A stretch of DNA of 64,000 bases from Mucilaginibacter robiniae (GTDB taxonomy: Bacteria > Bacteroidota > Bacteroidia > Sphingobacteriales > Sphingobacteriaceae), in the NCBI RefSeq assembly GCF_012849215.1, contig NZ_CP051682.1, forward strand, positions 1,550,001 through 1,614,000. The letters are read 5' to 3'. The translations under genes were made by a program, and so were the position numbers. Below, piece after piece: positions 43,561-52,232 of the stretch. Under the pieces are notes generated by a model. It worked only from the letters and a program-made list of their open reading frames with translations, was not told where the DNA came from and made no database searches. Numbering within the stretch: position 1 is the stretch's first letter; each line of letters begins with the position of its first letter.

Positions 43561-44109
43561 ATGAAAATTACAACAACTACTATCGAAGGACTATTGATTA
43601 TTGAGCCTCGCATTTTCCCTGACGATAGAGGCTACTTTTACGAGAGCTATAATCAGCAAAAGTTTCAAGAAGCAGGTATTACAGCCAACTTTGTACAAGA
43701 CAATCAATCTTTTTCGCAAAAAGGAACGCTAAGAGGCTTACATGGTCAGGCTGATCCGTTTGCACAAGGTAAGCTGGTACGTGTGTTGCAAGGTAGCGTT
43801 TTGGATGTTGCTGTTGATATACGCAAAAATTCGCCTACTTACGGCCAACATGTAACCGTAGAACTAAATGGTGATAATCATGTTCAATTCTGGATTCCAC
43901 CAGGCTTTTTACATGGCTTTGTAACTCTGGAAGATAACACTATTTTCACTTACAAAGTAACTAACTTTTACGACAAAGCATCTGAAATTGGTGTAATCTG
44001 GAATGATCCGCAACTCGCTATTGGCTGGAGCATAAACGAAAAAGATGTTCTTTTATCTCCTAAAGATGAGTTGCTGCCTACGTTTGCTGATTTTAAGAGC
44101 CCTTTCTAA
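43561..44109 (+). CDS. rmlC: dTDP-4-dehydrorhamnose 3,5-epimerase
   Basis: The cupin epimerase of the dTDP-L-rhamnose pathway. The 182 residues have the catalytic His region GTLRGLHGQADPFAQGKLVR, VDIRKNSPTYGQHVTVEL, the conserved HVQFWIPPGFLHGFVTLED, and the Tyr-containing YKVTNFYDKASE. rmlA, rmlB and rmlD are not in this window, so the rest of the pathway lies elsewhere. It sits 2 bases after DUF4286 and is followed by a strong terminator. Confidence 0.95.
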   Translation: MKITTTTIEGLLIIEPRIFPDDRGYFYESYNQQKFQEAGITANFVQDNQSFSQKGTLRGLHGQADPFAQGKLVRVLQGSVLDVAVDIRKNSPTYGQHVTVELNGDNHVQFWIPPGFLHGFVTLEDNTIFTYKVTNFYDKASEIGVIWNDPQLAIGWSINEKDVLLSPKDELLPTFADFKSPF

Positions 44110-44112
44110 AAT

Positions 44113-44166
44113 AGCTTTTAAAAAAAAGAACCAGGAATATTTATATTCCTGGTTCTTTTTTTTAAA
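44113..44166. terminator. Bidirectional terminator after rmlC
   Basis: A long stem (GAACCAGGAATA with TATTCCTGGTTC) is extended by A and T runs and by AGCTTT/AAAGCT at the base. It serves rmlC (+) and the phosphodiesterase gene (-). Confidence 0.9.
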
Positions 44167-44175
44167 GCTCCCACC

Positions 44176-44940
44176 TTACCTTTCGATACGTAAGGCTTTG
44201 GGCATTCTTCCGTGTAGTAAGAATGCAGACCATTTTTCGCTACCATTGCGCAAGGCCGCTTCTGAGGCCCGGTGCCAATCGTAAGCACAAAGCACCTGTT
44301 CTATACTAATATTATTACCATCGGCATGCACAATGGCGTATTTGGCATGTGGCGTCATGGATTCCATCGCAAAACGATGTTCACCTACACCCAAATATGC
44401 TGGCAACCCCACACTACCTGGGTTCAGAATAATTTTCCCGTTCGATAAATATATTACCCGGTTTACATGCGAGTGACCACACAAAATAATGCGTTCTTTT
44501 ATATGCTGTATTTTAGCTATCAAATCTTCATCATTATAAACGAACACACCTTCTGGTGTTACCTGCTCTAACAAATACTCGTTATCACTCTCAGGCGTAC
44601 CATGGCATACAAAAAACAGCTGATCGTGAATGGTAGTTTGAGGCAGACTTTTCAACCAGGCAATTGTCTGTTCTGATAAATCAGCCTTCACCCTTTCCAT
44701 GTTTTCTTTCTCGGATGGTTTGTCTAAACTTTCCAGTATTTCCCGGTCGGTGTTGCCACTTATGCATAACATAGGATTTTGGCGCAATAGCTCGGCCGTT
44801 TGCTCCGGCTCTAATGCGCCAAATACATGATCACCCAAGTTAATAATGGTTTCAACTTGTCGGACTTTAATATCGTTAAGTACTGCTTGTAAGGCTAGCG
44901 AATTACCATGAATATCAGAAATAATGGCGTAAGTTTTCAT
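44176..44940 (-). CDS. Cytoplasmic metallophosphoesterase (YfcE/MJ0936-like)
   Basis: A 254-residue protein with the compact calcineurin-like phosphodiesterase motifs: IISDIHGNSLALQAVL, INLGDHVFGAL, CISGNTDREIL, FVCHGTPESD, ILCGHSHVNRV and LNPGSVGLPAY. It has no signal or membrane segments, unlike the YkuE-like enzyme at 34145. Relatives cleave phosphodiesters; the natural substrate is unknown. ATG at 44940 is preferred to the frame extension at 44949. Confidence 0.88.
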   Translation of the reverse strand: MKTYAIISDIHGNSLALQAVLNDIKVRQVETIINLGDHVFGALEPEQTAELLRQNPMLCISGNTDREILESLDKPSEKENMERVKADLSEQTIAWLKSLPQTTIHDQLFFVCHGTPESDNEYLLEQVTPEGVFVYNDEDLIAKIQHIKERIILCGHSHVNRVIYLSNGKIILNPGSVGLPAYLGVGEHRFAMESMTPHAKYAIVHADGNNISIEQVLCAYDWHRASEAALRNGSEKWSAFLLHGRMPKALRIER

Positions 44941-44965
44941 ATTACACAATTTAGCCTATTAACAA

Positions 44966-44995
44966 CAAAGCCCCTGATTTGTATCAGAGGCTTTG
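44966..44995 (-). terminator. Hairpin after the OmpA-like gene
   Basis: CAAAGCC-CTGAT pairs with ATCAG-GGCTTTG with one mismatch and a 4-base loop, directly after the stop of the OmpA-like gene. The T-tract is short, so it may be a processing hairpin. Confidence 0.5.
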
Positions 44996-44999
44996 CAGA

Positions 45000-45827
45000 T
45001 TATTTGGTAATGAGGTTGTATAACTCATCTAATTTTGGTGTCAGCACAATTTCAATACGACGGTTTCTGGCCCGCGCTTCTGGTGTACTAGCCGGATCAA
45101 TAGGCTGATATTGGCCTTTACCGGTTGCCGTAATACGTTGCGGATCTATCTTTTCTACTTCTGTTAAATAGCGGGTCACTGAAGTAGCCCGTAATACACT
45201 TAAATCCCAATTGTCTTTAATCTGGCCCAGGTTTACTACACGCTGATTATCTGTATGCCCTTCTACAGAAAGATTAATGTCGGACTCCTTATTTAATACT
45301 GCAGCTAGTTGCTTTAACGCTTCTTTACCATGTTCATCAATCACAATACTGCCTGATGGGAACAACAGCTTATCTGTTAACGATACATATACTTTACCAT
45401 TACGTATATCAACCGATAACCCACTTTGCTGAAAGCCTAATAATGCTTTTTGCAGCTTATCTTTCAAAGCGTTGGTTGCAGCATCACGCTTGCGCAATAT
45501 ATCTTCTACTTCCTGTAAACGGGCTTCACGTTGTTGTAAATCCCCAGACAATTTGGTTAACCGACTGGAGTTGGCTTTATTTTCACTGTTTAAAGCGTTG
45601 TAGCTTCCGTTTAGCGTGTTGTAGTTGCGCTGTAACTCTGTCATTTCACGGTGTAAGCGAGCGGTATCAGATTGCAAACGGGCCAGTTCTGCCTCTAAAT
45701 TGTTGGTACGGCTTTGTAGTGAATCTCGCTGAGCTACTAAAGTTTTGTATTTTTTAGGAGATAACACAACGCACGAATGCATCATCAGGCATATAATGGC
45801 TGCCAGTAAACCATATTTTATTTTCAT
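45000..45827 (-). CDS. OmpA-family lipoprotein with coiled coil
   Basis: A 275-residue protein: lipoprotein signal with MHSC (Cys19), then a long coiled coil (~30-120, TNNLEAELARLQSDTARL and repeated polar heptads). The C-terminal OmpA peptidoglycan-binding domain has LSVEGHTDNQRVV and RATSVTRYLTEVEKIDPQRI, then ARNRRIEIVLTPK. It likely links the outer membrane to peptidoglycan. The architecture resembles MotB/OmpA-like 'flagellar motor' annotations, but it lacks the MotB transmembrane helix. Confidence 0.88.
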   Translation of the reverse strand: MKIKYGLLAAIICLMMHSCVVLSPKKYKTLVAQRDSLQSRTNNLEAELARLQSDTARLHREMTELQRNYNTLNGSYNALNSENKANSSRLTKLSGDLQQREARLQEVEDILRKRDAATNALKDKLQKALLGFQQSGLSVDIRNGKVYVSLTDKLLFPSGSIVIDEHGKEALKQLAAVLNKESDINLSVEGHTDNQRVVNLGQIKDNWDLSVLRATSVTRYLTEVEKIDPQRITATGKGQYQPIDPASTPEARARNRRIEIVLTPKLDELYNLITK

Positions 45828-45846
45828 GATCTGTTTAAGTATAAGC

Positions 45847-46509
45847 TTAGTTAATAGCTTGGTTTAAAAATACATTAAGCGGCTGTATTTTACTACATAG
45901 CGAAGCTACTTTTTTAACTGCATCTTCAGCTTGTAACTCTTCATTGGTCAAGTCGCGATAAGCAATAAAGCTTTTCAGCTTGAGCAAACGAATGTTTTCA
46001 TGATCGGCCTCGTAGCCTTTCGGTAATGTTTTCAGCTGTTCCTGATCACGAAATTCACCGAATAGCTCTTTAAATTCAGGGGCATCAACAATTCGTATCA
46101 GCTTTGATCCGCTATAATCAATTTCTTGCCGTATAGCTTTTAAATGTTCATTGGAGGGCATCCAGTAACCACCAGCTATAAATGACTGCCCGGGTTCAAT
46201 TTGCAGCCAATAGCCTATTTCAGGTATGTTATAACGAGTAAGCCTACCTATAGCCATGTTGGTTTTGTAAGGCGTTTTATCCTTACTGAACCGCACATCC
46301 CGGTAAATACGCATTACCGTTTTTTTAGGCTCTATTGCTGCATCTACGTAACTATCAGTATTAGCCAATGCCTTAATCAGTTCGGCTGCAAAGGCTGTCA
46401 TGTTTTCCTGGGCATCATTAAACCGCTGTTTATTGGTCTGAAACCAGTCACGGTTATTATTCTCAGCTAAATCAGCCAGGAATGCGAATGTTTCAGGCTT
46501 TATCATCAT
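45847..46509 (-). CDS. DUF2461 family protein
   Basis: A 220-residue cytoplasmic protein with the DUF2461 signature: TFAFLADLAENNNRDWFQ at the N-terminus, MRIYRDVRFSKDKTPYKTNM, and the middle GYWLQIEPGQSFIAGGYWMP. The function is not established. It overlaps the DUF983 gene upstream by 17 bases, which implies coupling. Two adjacent ATGs (46509 and 46506) are equally possible. Confidence 0.85.
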   Translation of the reverse strand: MMIKPETFAFLADLAENNNRDWFQTNKQRFNDAQENMTAFAAELIKALANTDSYVDAAIEPKKTVMRIYRDVRFSKDKTPYKTNMAIGRLTRYNIPEIGYWLQIEPGQSFIAGGYWMPSNEHLKAIRQEIDYSGSKLIRIVDAPEFKELFGEFRDQEQLKTLPKGYEADHENIRLLKLKSFIAYRDLTNEELQAEDAVKKVASLCSKIQPLNVFLNQAIN

Positions 46510-46894
46510 CGGTATCTAACTGAGGCTGGTAATGTATTTTGGGTGACAACCAATACAACAACATAACTCTGGAGTAACGGTAATTAAAAGGAGATAGTAG
46601 AACGCATCCCAGTAATATGATAACTAAATACAACCATGGCGATTCCAGATTGCCTGTTAGCACATAAGTAGCTACTGCCAGAGTTACAGCTTCGGCTACG
46701 TTTAAGGCGTAACTTACGTACATGGCAGCATAAAAGTACCCGGGTTCAATTTCAAAATGCAGTCCGCAATGCGAGCATACTTCATTCATTTTGTTGCCGC
46801 TTATGCTGTACATCATGCCATTAAACATTTTGCCTCGCCGACAGCGCGGACACATGCCGTGCAACATCGCCCATGCTTTTGGTGTATGTGCCAT
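46493..46894 (-). CDS. DUF983 membrane protein
   Basis: A 133-residue protein. The N-terminus has two CxxC pairs (MCPRCRRGKMF and CSHCGLHFEIEPGYFYAAM), as in DUF983 zinc-ribbon-like proteins, followed by two transmembrane helices (~55-75 and ~82-103). The function is unknown. It lies just downstream of the respiratory block on the same strand. Confidence 0.85.
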   Translation of the reverse strand: MAHTPKAWAMLHGMCPRCRRGKMFNGMMYSISGNKMNEVCSHCGLHFEIEPGYFYAAMYVSYALNVAEAVTLAVATYVLTGNLESPWLYLVIILLGCVLLSPFNYRYSRVMLLYWLSPKIHYQPQLDTDDDKA

Positions 46895-46939
46895 AATCAG
46901 CTTTTATTAAATTTTTCTGCCTAAGCAGAACCAGAGAGT

Positions 46940-47218
46940 TTAGTTTAAGTGAAATTTTTCGTTGCCCATGTTCATGTCAACGCTTTTACGACGGTATTTT
47001 TTATACCAAACAAAGCCCAAAGCTGCTACAGCCAGATAAGGTGCAGCCAGCAAATACATAATGCCGCCGTTAAGACCTTTGGCTACCGTACTTCCGTTTT
47101 TAGTACCAGCCTCGGCATTAGCGGTACACATAGCGCATTGTGCTTTTGCAGGTACTGCATTCACTATCACTAACCCTATAAACAGTACACTAAATAATGC
47201 AAATTTTAAACGCTTCAT
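46940..47218 (-). CDS. Small exported membrane protein with CxxC motif
   Basis: A 92-residue protein with a signal peptide (MKRLKFALFSVLFIGLVIVN then AVPAKA), a QCAMCTANAE motif just after cleavage, and one transmembrane helix (~53-70) with a basic cytoplasmic tail. The CxxC facing the periplasm, next to SCO and cox genes, suggests a role in oxidase assembly or thiol handling, but I know no named family. A TATTTTTG promoter element sits 7 bases before its ATG, so it is probably transcribed on its own too. Confidence 0.7.
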   Translation of the reverse strand: MKRLKFALFSVLFIGLVIVNAVPAKAQCAMCTANAEAGTKNGSTVAKGLNGGIMYLLAAPYLAVAALGFVWYKKYRRKSVDMNMGNEKFHLN

Positions 47219-47225
47219 ATTCTTA

Positions 47226-47233
47226 CAAAAATA
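47226..47233 (-). promoter_or_regulatory. Promoter element of the CxxC protein gene (TATTTTTG)
   Basis: An exact TAnnTTTG match on the minus strand, ending 7 bases before the ATG at 47218. The transcript would be nearly leaderless. Confidence 0.5.
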
Positions 47234-47245
47234 CTTTATTCTGTG

Positions 47246-47824
47246 TTAAAAATTATAGTATGGTGCAATCATCATGTAAACAATTACACCAGTAATGGTT
47301 ACATACAGCCAGATGGGAAAAGTCCATCGTACCAGCTTTTTGTGTTTGGCTATCTGCATTTGCAAACCACGATAAAAACTTAGCAGTATTAAAGGTAAAA
47401 CACCAGCTGCCAGTATAATGTGTGTTATTAATATAACATAGTACACATAGCGTATATTGCCTGCTGCACTTTTTTCTTCTGGCGATAATGACCCATCGGC
47501 ATTTAAGTCGCCAAAGCGGGTTTCAGGCGCTAACCAATGGAATAGAATGTAAGATACCAAAAATAGTGAAGACAAGGTAAAAGCCAAAATATTGGTGCGC
47601 TTGTGTAACACTACTTTACCATGTGTAATGAAATAAAGTGATAGTAACAGCAAGACACTGCAACTACCATTTAATATGGCATTTAGCTTAGGTAAAAAGT
47701 ACAACAGTTCAGATGATACATGCGGCTTTGGCAATACTTTCATACTTAGTATAACCACTACCACAAAAACAAATACAGATATACCGGCCACAAACCGGAA
47801 TATAAATTTATCGCTTATAGTCAT
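47246..47824 (-). CDS. DUF420 membrane protein
   Basis: A 192-residue protein with five predicted transmembrane helices and the DUF420 landmarks: LPKLNAILNGSCSVLLLLSL, YFITHGKVVLHKRTN and LVRWTFPIWLYVTITGVIVY. DUF420 genes accompany caa3/aa3 oxidase and SCO genes (CtaM-like position) and are presumed to help heme A insertion or oxidase assembly. It lies 2 bases after the SCO gene. Confidence 0.87.
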   Translation of the reverse strand: MTISDKFIFRFVAGISVFVFVVVVILSMKVLPKPHVSSELLYFLPKLNAILNGSCSVLLLLSLYFITHGKVVLHKRTNILAFTLSSLFLVSYILFHWLAPETRFGDLNADGSLSPEEKSAAGNIRYVYYVILITHIILAAGVLPLILLSFYRGLQMQIAKHKKLVRWTFPIWLYVTITGVIVYMMIAPYYNF

Positions 47825-47826
47825 GT

Positions 47827-48528
47827 TTATAATTCAGGGGCTTTAATTTTACGCAGCTCTTCGGCTATCTGCACTTTTATCTCATCGTTAAGCCGACTTA
47901 CTTCTACGGGTGATGTTCCGGTATAGTAGCCTCGTATGCGTTTATCCTGATCTATCAGTATTAAATTGTTATCGTAAATAAAATCATCACCAGCCCGTGC
48001 TGCATTTACCAGAAAGCCTTTACGTGCCAAATTGTAGATGGTAGTAGTATCACCTGTAGCAAACAACCATTTACTATCAGGCTTTTTATACTTCTGTGCG
48101 TATTGCTTTAAAGCGTCAGGTGTATCACGGTTCGGGTCAACTGTAATGGTGATGAACTTTACCATTCGGTTTTTAACATAGGCTGATACCAAGCTATCCA
48201 GATGCTTATTTACTTCGTTGCAAACTGTAGGGCAATGCGTATAAAAAAAGCTGGCTATAAAAATTTTTCCCTGGAAAGTTTTAAATGATACTGGATGCCC
48301 ATTCTGGTCAATCAGTTTAAAATCATCCAGCTTATGATAGATGGTATCAGGAATGTATTTACCGTGAAACTTATGCCCGGTTTTAGCTACTATTTTGGGG
48401 CCGTAAAAAGGTAAAGGTTTGTACCGGTTTTTACCTTTTACAGTTAGTAAATAATATAAAAATCCTGGTACTGCTAAGATGAGCACCAGGATTATACCTT
48501 TTTTTAATGTACCTTTTAGGTTATTCAT
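47827..48528 (-). CDS. SCO1/SenC family protein, distal His not conserved
   Basis: A thioredoxin-fold protein that delivers copper to the CuA site of oxidase. The 233 residues have an N-terminal membrane anchor (~10-28), the redox/copper motif THCPTVCNEV (Cys-X3-Cys) and VKFITITVDPNRDTPDALK. Near residue 185, where SCO proteins have a copper-binding His eight residues before the Asp of the LID motif, this protein has Tyr (FIYDNNLILID). So copper binding may differ, or the alignment may be shifted. It overlaps the cox IV gene as TAATG at 48528. Confidence 0.87.
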   Translation of the reverse strand: MNNLKGTLKKGIILVLILAVPGFLYYLLTVKGKNRYKPLPFYGPKIVAKTGHKFHGKYIPDTIYHKLDDFKLIDQNGHPVSFKTFQGKIFIASFFYTHCPTVCNEVNKHLDSLVSAYVKNRMVKFITITVDPNRDTPDALKQYAQKYKKPDSKWLFATGDTTTIYNLARKGFLVNAARAGDDFIYDNNLILIDQDKRIRGYYTGTSPVEVSRLNDEIKVQIAEELRKIKAPEL

Positions 48529-48875
48529 TACATCCTTAAATCCACCCAGTGGTGACTTTCATTGGTTAATACGAGTATCAAACCGATGATGAAAATAATA
48601 GGCACTAAAATAGAATATAGTAAACCTACTTTTTCAAATTTTAAGTGCATGAAATAAGCCACAATATAAAATGCTTTAGCTAAAGTAAGCAGAATATAGA
48701 TTGGGTTGGCAAAATGTAATGGAATGATACCTTTCGGAACCAAGGCTAAGGCTATAATGAATTCGACTGCGGTAATACCCAGCAGTACGAAGAACACCTG
48801 CCATATTTTAGAACGAGTCATGGTATCATGCTCATCGGCATGATGTTCTGTATGATGATGTGTTTCTGATGACAT
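48528..48875 (-). CDS. Cytochrome c oxidase subunit IV
   Basis: A small accessory subunit. The 115 residues have a His-rich N-terminus (ETHHHTEHHADEHD) and three transmembrane helices with the family pattern IWQVFFVLLGITAVEF and YILLTLAKAFYIVAYFMHLK. The His-rich start resembles metal-binding tails seen elsewhere in this phylum. It follows the second subunit III gene by 20 bases. Confidence 0.85.
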   Translation of the reverse strand: MSSETHHHTEHHADEHDTMTRSKIWQVFFVLLGITAVEFIIALALVPKGIIPLHFANPIYILLTLAKAFYIVAYFMHLKFEKVGLLYSILVPIIFIIGLILVLTNESHHWVDLRM

Positions 48876-48895
48876 AATTAAATCAGATTATGAGG

Positions 48896-49618
48896 TTAAA
48901 CTAAATAAAAGAAGGTAAATACGAATACCCAAACTAAGTCTACAAAGTGCCAGTACAAGCCTACTTTTTCAACCATCAGGTAGCTACCACGACGATCATA
49001 GGTACCAGCTAATACATTTGCCAAGATGATACAATTAATGATTACACCACTGAATACGTGAAAACCGTGAAAACCAGTGATAGTAAAAAACAAATTAGCA
49101 AACTGCTGTGCGTAAGTAGTAGATACAGGCTGACCGTGGTTGAAGAACTCTTTCAATACTTCAGGATGAGGAATACTGCCCCACCAAAAACCATCTTTAT
49201 GTAAGTGAGTCCACTCTAAAGCCTGGCATCCTAAAAACATAAAACCACCAATAATAGTAGCAACCATCCAACCGGCTACTTCTTTACGAGCACCACGATG
49301 TCCGGCTTCAACGCCTAATACCATAGTAACTGAGCTCATAATGAGGATAAAGGTCATGATACCCACGAATACCAGTGGCGCACCATGCTCAACTACAAAC
49401 GGGATAGATTCAAAAACTCGATCAGGCGCGGGCCAGCTATTGGAGCTGAAACGTAAGGCGCCATAAGCAATCAATAATGACGAAAAGGTAAACGCATCCG
49501 ATAACAGGAAAAACCACATCATCATTTTGCCGTATTCAACTGAAAACGGCGATCTTCCACCCGACCAAGGGGTAGTTTTCACTTCATCTATAGGTGATGT
49601 AACCGTTGTTGCACTCAT
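48896..49618 (-). CDS. Cytochrome c oxidase subunit III (first copy)
   Basis: A heme-copper oxidase core-associated subunit. The 240 residues have six to seven transmembrane helices and the motifs MMMWFFLLSDAFTFSSLL, FFTITGFHGFHVFSGVIIN and the C-terminal YWHFVDLVWVFVFTFFYL. It lies 23 bases downstream of a second, shorter subunit III gene. The pair is a normal Bacteroidota arrangement. Confidence 0.92.
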   Translation of the reverse strand: MSATTVTSPIDEVKTTPWSGGRSPFSVEYGKMMMWFFLLSDAFTFSSLLIAYGALRFSSNSWPAPDRVFESIPFVVEHGAPLVFVGIMTFILIMSSVTMVLGVEAGHRGARKEVAGWMVATIIGGFMFLGCQALEWTHLHKDGFWWGSIPHPEVLKEFFNHGQPVSTTYAQQFANLFFTITGFHGFHVFSGVIINCIILANVLAGTYDRRGSYLMVEKVGLYWHFVDLVWVFVFTFFYLV

Positions 49619-49641
49619 GTGTACTTATTAAAAAATGGTTA

Positions 49642-50223
49642 TTAATTCTGGTTCAAAAGTAAAAAAACGTAGAGATAAATCCATATAATATCAACAAAAT
49701 GCCAAAAAATAGAACCCATCTCCATCCGGAACAAATTTATTACCTGTGGCGTTTTCCGGTAAGTGCCAACTAAGCTTACAATTATTAACACCAAACCTGC
49801 CAAAATGTGTAGCAGGTGCATGCCTGAAAATACATAAATGAAGGATTGTGAAGCATTTGGATTGATGAAATACACATTCATGCGGAATGCTAATACATAC
49901 CAGCCATAAATCTGTATAACAAAGAATATTATACCCAAAGCCAGCGTAAGCCACAAATACAACCGCTGCTTGGCAAACTGCAAGCCTTTGGCAGCCTGTG
50001 TAGCCATGTACACGGTACTACTACTTAGTATAATGGCAGCAGTACTAAACATGAAAGCCTTAGGCAATATTACATTAAGTGCATGCCCTTTGCTGCCGCT
50101 ATACACGATGAAAGCACTGGTTAATGCAGCAAAAAACATAAAGGAAGTGAATATAAATATCCACATGTTAAAGCGTTTAGGCGCTAAATTAAGTTTTGTA
50201 TTATCTTGAGGTAATTGAGCCAT
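49642..50223 (-). CDS. Cytochrome c oxidase subunit III-like protein (second copy)
   Basis: A 193-residue protein with five transmembrane helices. It has FIYVFSGMHLLHILAGLVLI and IFWHFVDIIWIYLYVFLLL, the HxxH-like helix and the C-terminal WHFVD motif of subunit III. Shorter than the 240-residue neighbour, it resembles CyoC-type subunits. It lies 5 bases after the heme O synthase gene. Confidence 0.9.
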   Translation of the reverse strand: MAQLPQDNTKLNLAPKRFNMWIFIFTSFMFFAALTSAFIVYSGSKGHALNVILPKAFMFSTAAIILSSSTVYMATQAAKGLQFAKQRLYLWLTLALGIIFFVIQIYGWYVLAFRMNVYFINPNASQSFIYVFSGMHLLHILAGLVLIIVSLVGTYRKTPQVINLFRMEMGSIFWHFVDIIWIYLYVFLLLNQN

Positions 50224-50228
50224 AAGTT

Positions 50229-51089
50229 TTACTTATTGATAAAATCAAACAAAAACATTAACTGCACAATAGGCAGATACAGGAAAGAGCCGAACATTAA
50301 TGAACGGGCCGATTTTACTTCTAAAGTGCGCATTAAAACAAATGCCTGGTACAAAAATATAACGCTGCAAATTAAAGAGACCACTCCTACATAATAGCCA
50401 CCATAATGGTACCAGGTTGGCAGTAAGCTTACAGGCAGTAAAGCCAGCGTGAATATAAAGATGACTACAGCACTTACACGACTACGGGTTCCGGTAGGCA
50501 ATAATCTGAATCCTGCCAGTTTGTAATCATCATCAATAACCCATGCAATAGCCCAGAAATGGGGCAATTGCCACATGAACTGAATGCCAAATACAATTAA
50601 GGCAATCTGATCAATTTTAGGGTGAGCGGCCACATAGCCAATAAGCGGTGGCAAGGCACCGGGTATAGCGCCTACAAACACCGAAATAGGCGATTTACGT
50701 TTCAAAGGGGTGTAAGCAAATGCATATAATACTATAGCAAATACGGATAAGAAGCCTGTAAGGAGATTTAAGTTACCCAACAGATAAGTACCTCCCATTC
50801 CCATCAATAAACTTAATACCAAGGCTTGTCCGTTAGTCATACGTCCTGCAGGTAATGGGCGGTCGGCTGTACGTTTCATTAAACGGTCCAGGTCTTTTTC
50901 TATAATCTCGTTAAAGCCATTGGCCGCACCGGTAATCAAAAACCCACCTATAATCAGCTTGATCCAGTTAATCCAGTTAATGTCACCACCATTCACTTTA
51001 CTTCCAATCAGGAATGAGATAGAAGCAGAGAATACGACTAAGAAAGTAAGCCTGAACTTAACCAGTTTAATTAAATCACCCCACTTCAT
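50229..51089 (-). CDS. ctaB: Protoheme IX farnesyltransferase (heme O synthase)
   Basis: A UbiA-family enzyme that adds the farnesyl group to heme B, the step before heme A. The 286 residues have nine transmembrane helices with both Asp-rich motifs: NGFNEIIEKDLDRLMKRT with RPLPAG after it, and WAIAWVIDDDYKLAGFRLLP. Its start overlaps the ctaA stop by 4 bases (51086-51089), so the two heme steps are coupled. Confidence 0.95.
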   Translation of the reverse strand: MKWGDLIKLVKFRLTFLVVFSASISFLIGSKVNGGDINWINWIKLIIGGFLITGAANGFNEIIEKDLDRLMKRTADRPLPAGRMTNGQALVLSLLMGMGGTYLLGNLNLLTGFLSVFAIVLYAFAYTPLKRKSPISVFVGAIPGALPPLIGYVAAHPKIDQIALIVFGIQFMWQLPHFWAIAWVIDDDYKLAGFRLLPTGTRSRVSAVVIFIFTLALLPVSLLPTWYHYGGYYVGVVSLICSVIFLYQAFVLMRTLEVKSARSLMFGSFLYLPIVQLMFLFDFINK

Positions 51090-52147
51090 CTGCGTACCTC
51101 CGTATAATTAGCTGTTCGGCCTAAGTTCAGTAATAAGTAAAATTGTGCACCAAAAATCAGGCTTGCTAGTATAATATGTGCCCCTTGTGCTATTGGCGGT
51201 AAGGCTGCATAGGATAAAGCAATACCAGTGCCCACTTGCAACATAATCAACAAAAACACAAAGCTCATTAATTGTTGGTGAATAGAATGCGGATTAAAGC
51301 TTTTGCGAATAAAGTAGAACAGTATAACGTTAGCCAGCACCACTAATAGAGCAAAGTCGCGATGGTGCGTAAATATGTTACCGGTTGCATTTACCCAGTT
51401 CCCACGAGACTGATCTTGGTATTGAGTAGCTACTGCATCTATTTTTTCGCGTACTTCTGTTCCAAATACAATCTGTACAGTACTCAATAACACGGCTAAT
51501 ATTGTTAAAAGACGAGGTATAAGCTTGTTTTCTATGGCTGGCTTACTCTGAACTTTTGAGTAATAATAAGTATATATAGTTATAGCTAAAATAACAAGAG
51601 CCAATATCATGTGTACGGTAACTATCCAAGCCACCAAGTTGGTAGATACAACAATTGATCCTAGCCATGCTTGAAAGCCTACTAAAATCACGTTAGCAAC
51701 GCTTAATACCGGAATGCGGGTAGCTTGCTTCCAGTAATTGAACGCGTAAACGGCAGATAACAGTAGAAATAAGCCTGATAGTGCCCCAACAAGCCTGTTG
51801 ATGTACTCTGTCCAGGTACGGGTAGCATTAAATTCTTCAGGAACTAATATAGATTTATCTTGCCTGATACGGGTAGCTAAATCACTATAGCCAAATACAT
51901 CCAACGTTTTGGCAAAGCGTTGGTTCTTTTTCATGCGTTTAGCTACGTACGTTTGTTTATAATCTTTAGGTAGTTCGTTTACATCAGTAGGTGGAATATA
52001 ACGGCCAAAACATTTAGGCCAATCAGGGCATCCCATACCAGAACCACTGCTACGCACTACTCCACCAGCTAATATTAACACAAAAAGCAAAACAATAGTA
52101 ATAAGGTTTATTTGTTGAAACTTTGTTTTTGCTGTTGCTATGCTCAT
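51086..52147 (-). CDS. ctaA: Heme A synthase (COX15/CtaA)
   Basis: Oxidises the C8 methyl of heme O to formyl. The 353 residues have eight transmembrane helices. Heme-ligand histidines occur in VAWIVTVHMILALVILAI and in ITHHRDFALLVVLANVIL-type helices (NIFTHHRDF) and near LPPIAQGAHIILASLIFG. The N-terminal loop has the CPDWPKCFGRYIPP motif of the COX15 class and an EYINRLVGALSGL glutamate. It is the first gene of the ctaA-ctaB-cox III-IV-SCO run. Confidence 0.95.
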   Translation of the reverse strand: MSIATAKTKFQQINLITIVLLFVLILAGGVVRSSGSGMGCPDWPKCFGRYIPPTDVNELPKDYKQTYVAKRMKKNQRFAKTLDVFGYSDLATRIRQDKSILVPEEFNATRTWTEYINRLVGALSGLFLLLSAVYAFNYWKQATRIPVLSVANVILVGFQAWLGSIVVSTNLVAWIVTVHMILALVILAITIYTYYYSKVQSKPAIENKLIPRLLTILAVLLSTVQIVFGTEVREKIDAVATQYQDQSRGNWVNATGNIFTHHRDFALLVVLANVILFYFIRKSFNPHSIHQQLMSFVFLLIMLQVGTGIALSYAALPPIAQGAHIILASLIFGAQFYLLLNLGRTANYTEVRR

Positions 52148-52166
52148 TTAAAAATATTAAAAAATT

Positions 52167-52207
52167 AGGGTATCTGTACCGGAAAACTTTTCCTAAACAG
52201 ATACCCT
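52167..52207 (-). terminator. Terminator or attenuator between ctaD and ctaA
   Basis: AGGGTATCTGT pairs with ACAGATACCCT and an inner GGAAAA/TTTTCC. On the minus strand it comes about 25 bases after the ctaD stop and is followed by AATTTTTTAATATTTTT, then the ctaA ATG only ~20 bases on. There is no room for a separate promoter, so read-through must be partial. Confidence 0.7.
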
Positions 52208-52232
52208 ATAAATAATCAGCCTGAGAAAAGTA

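Noticed and set aside
46914-46929. TTCTGC/GCAGAA hairpin between DUF983 and the CxxC protein
   Set aside because: Six base pairs and no T-run in the direction of transcription; not supportable as a terminator.
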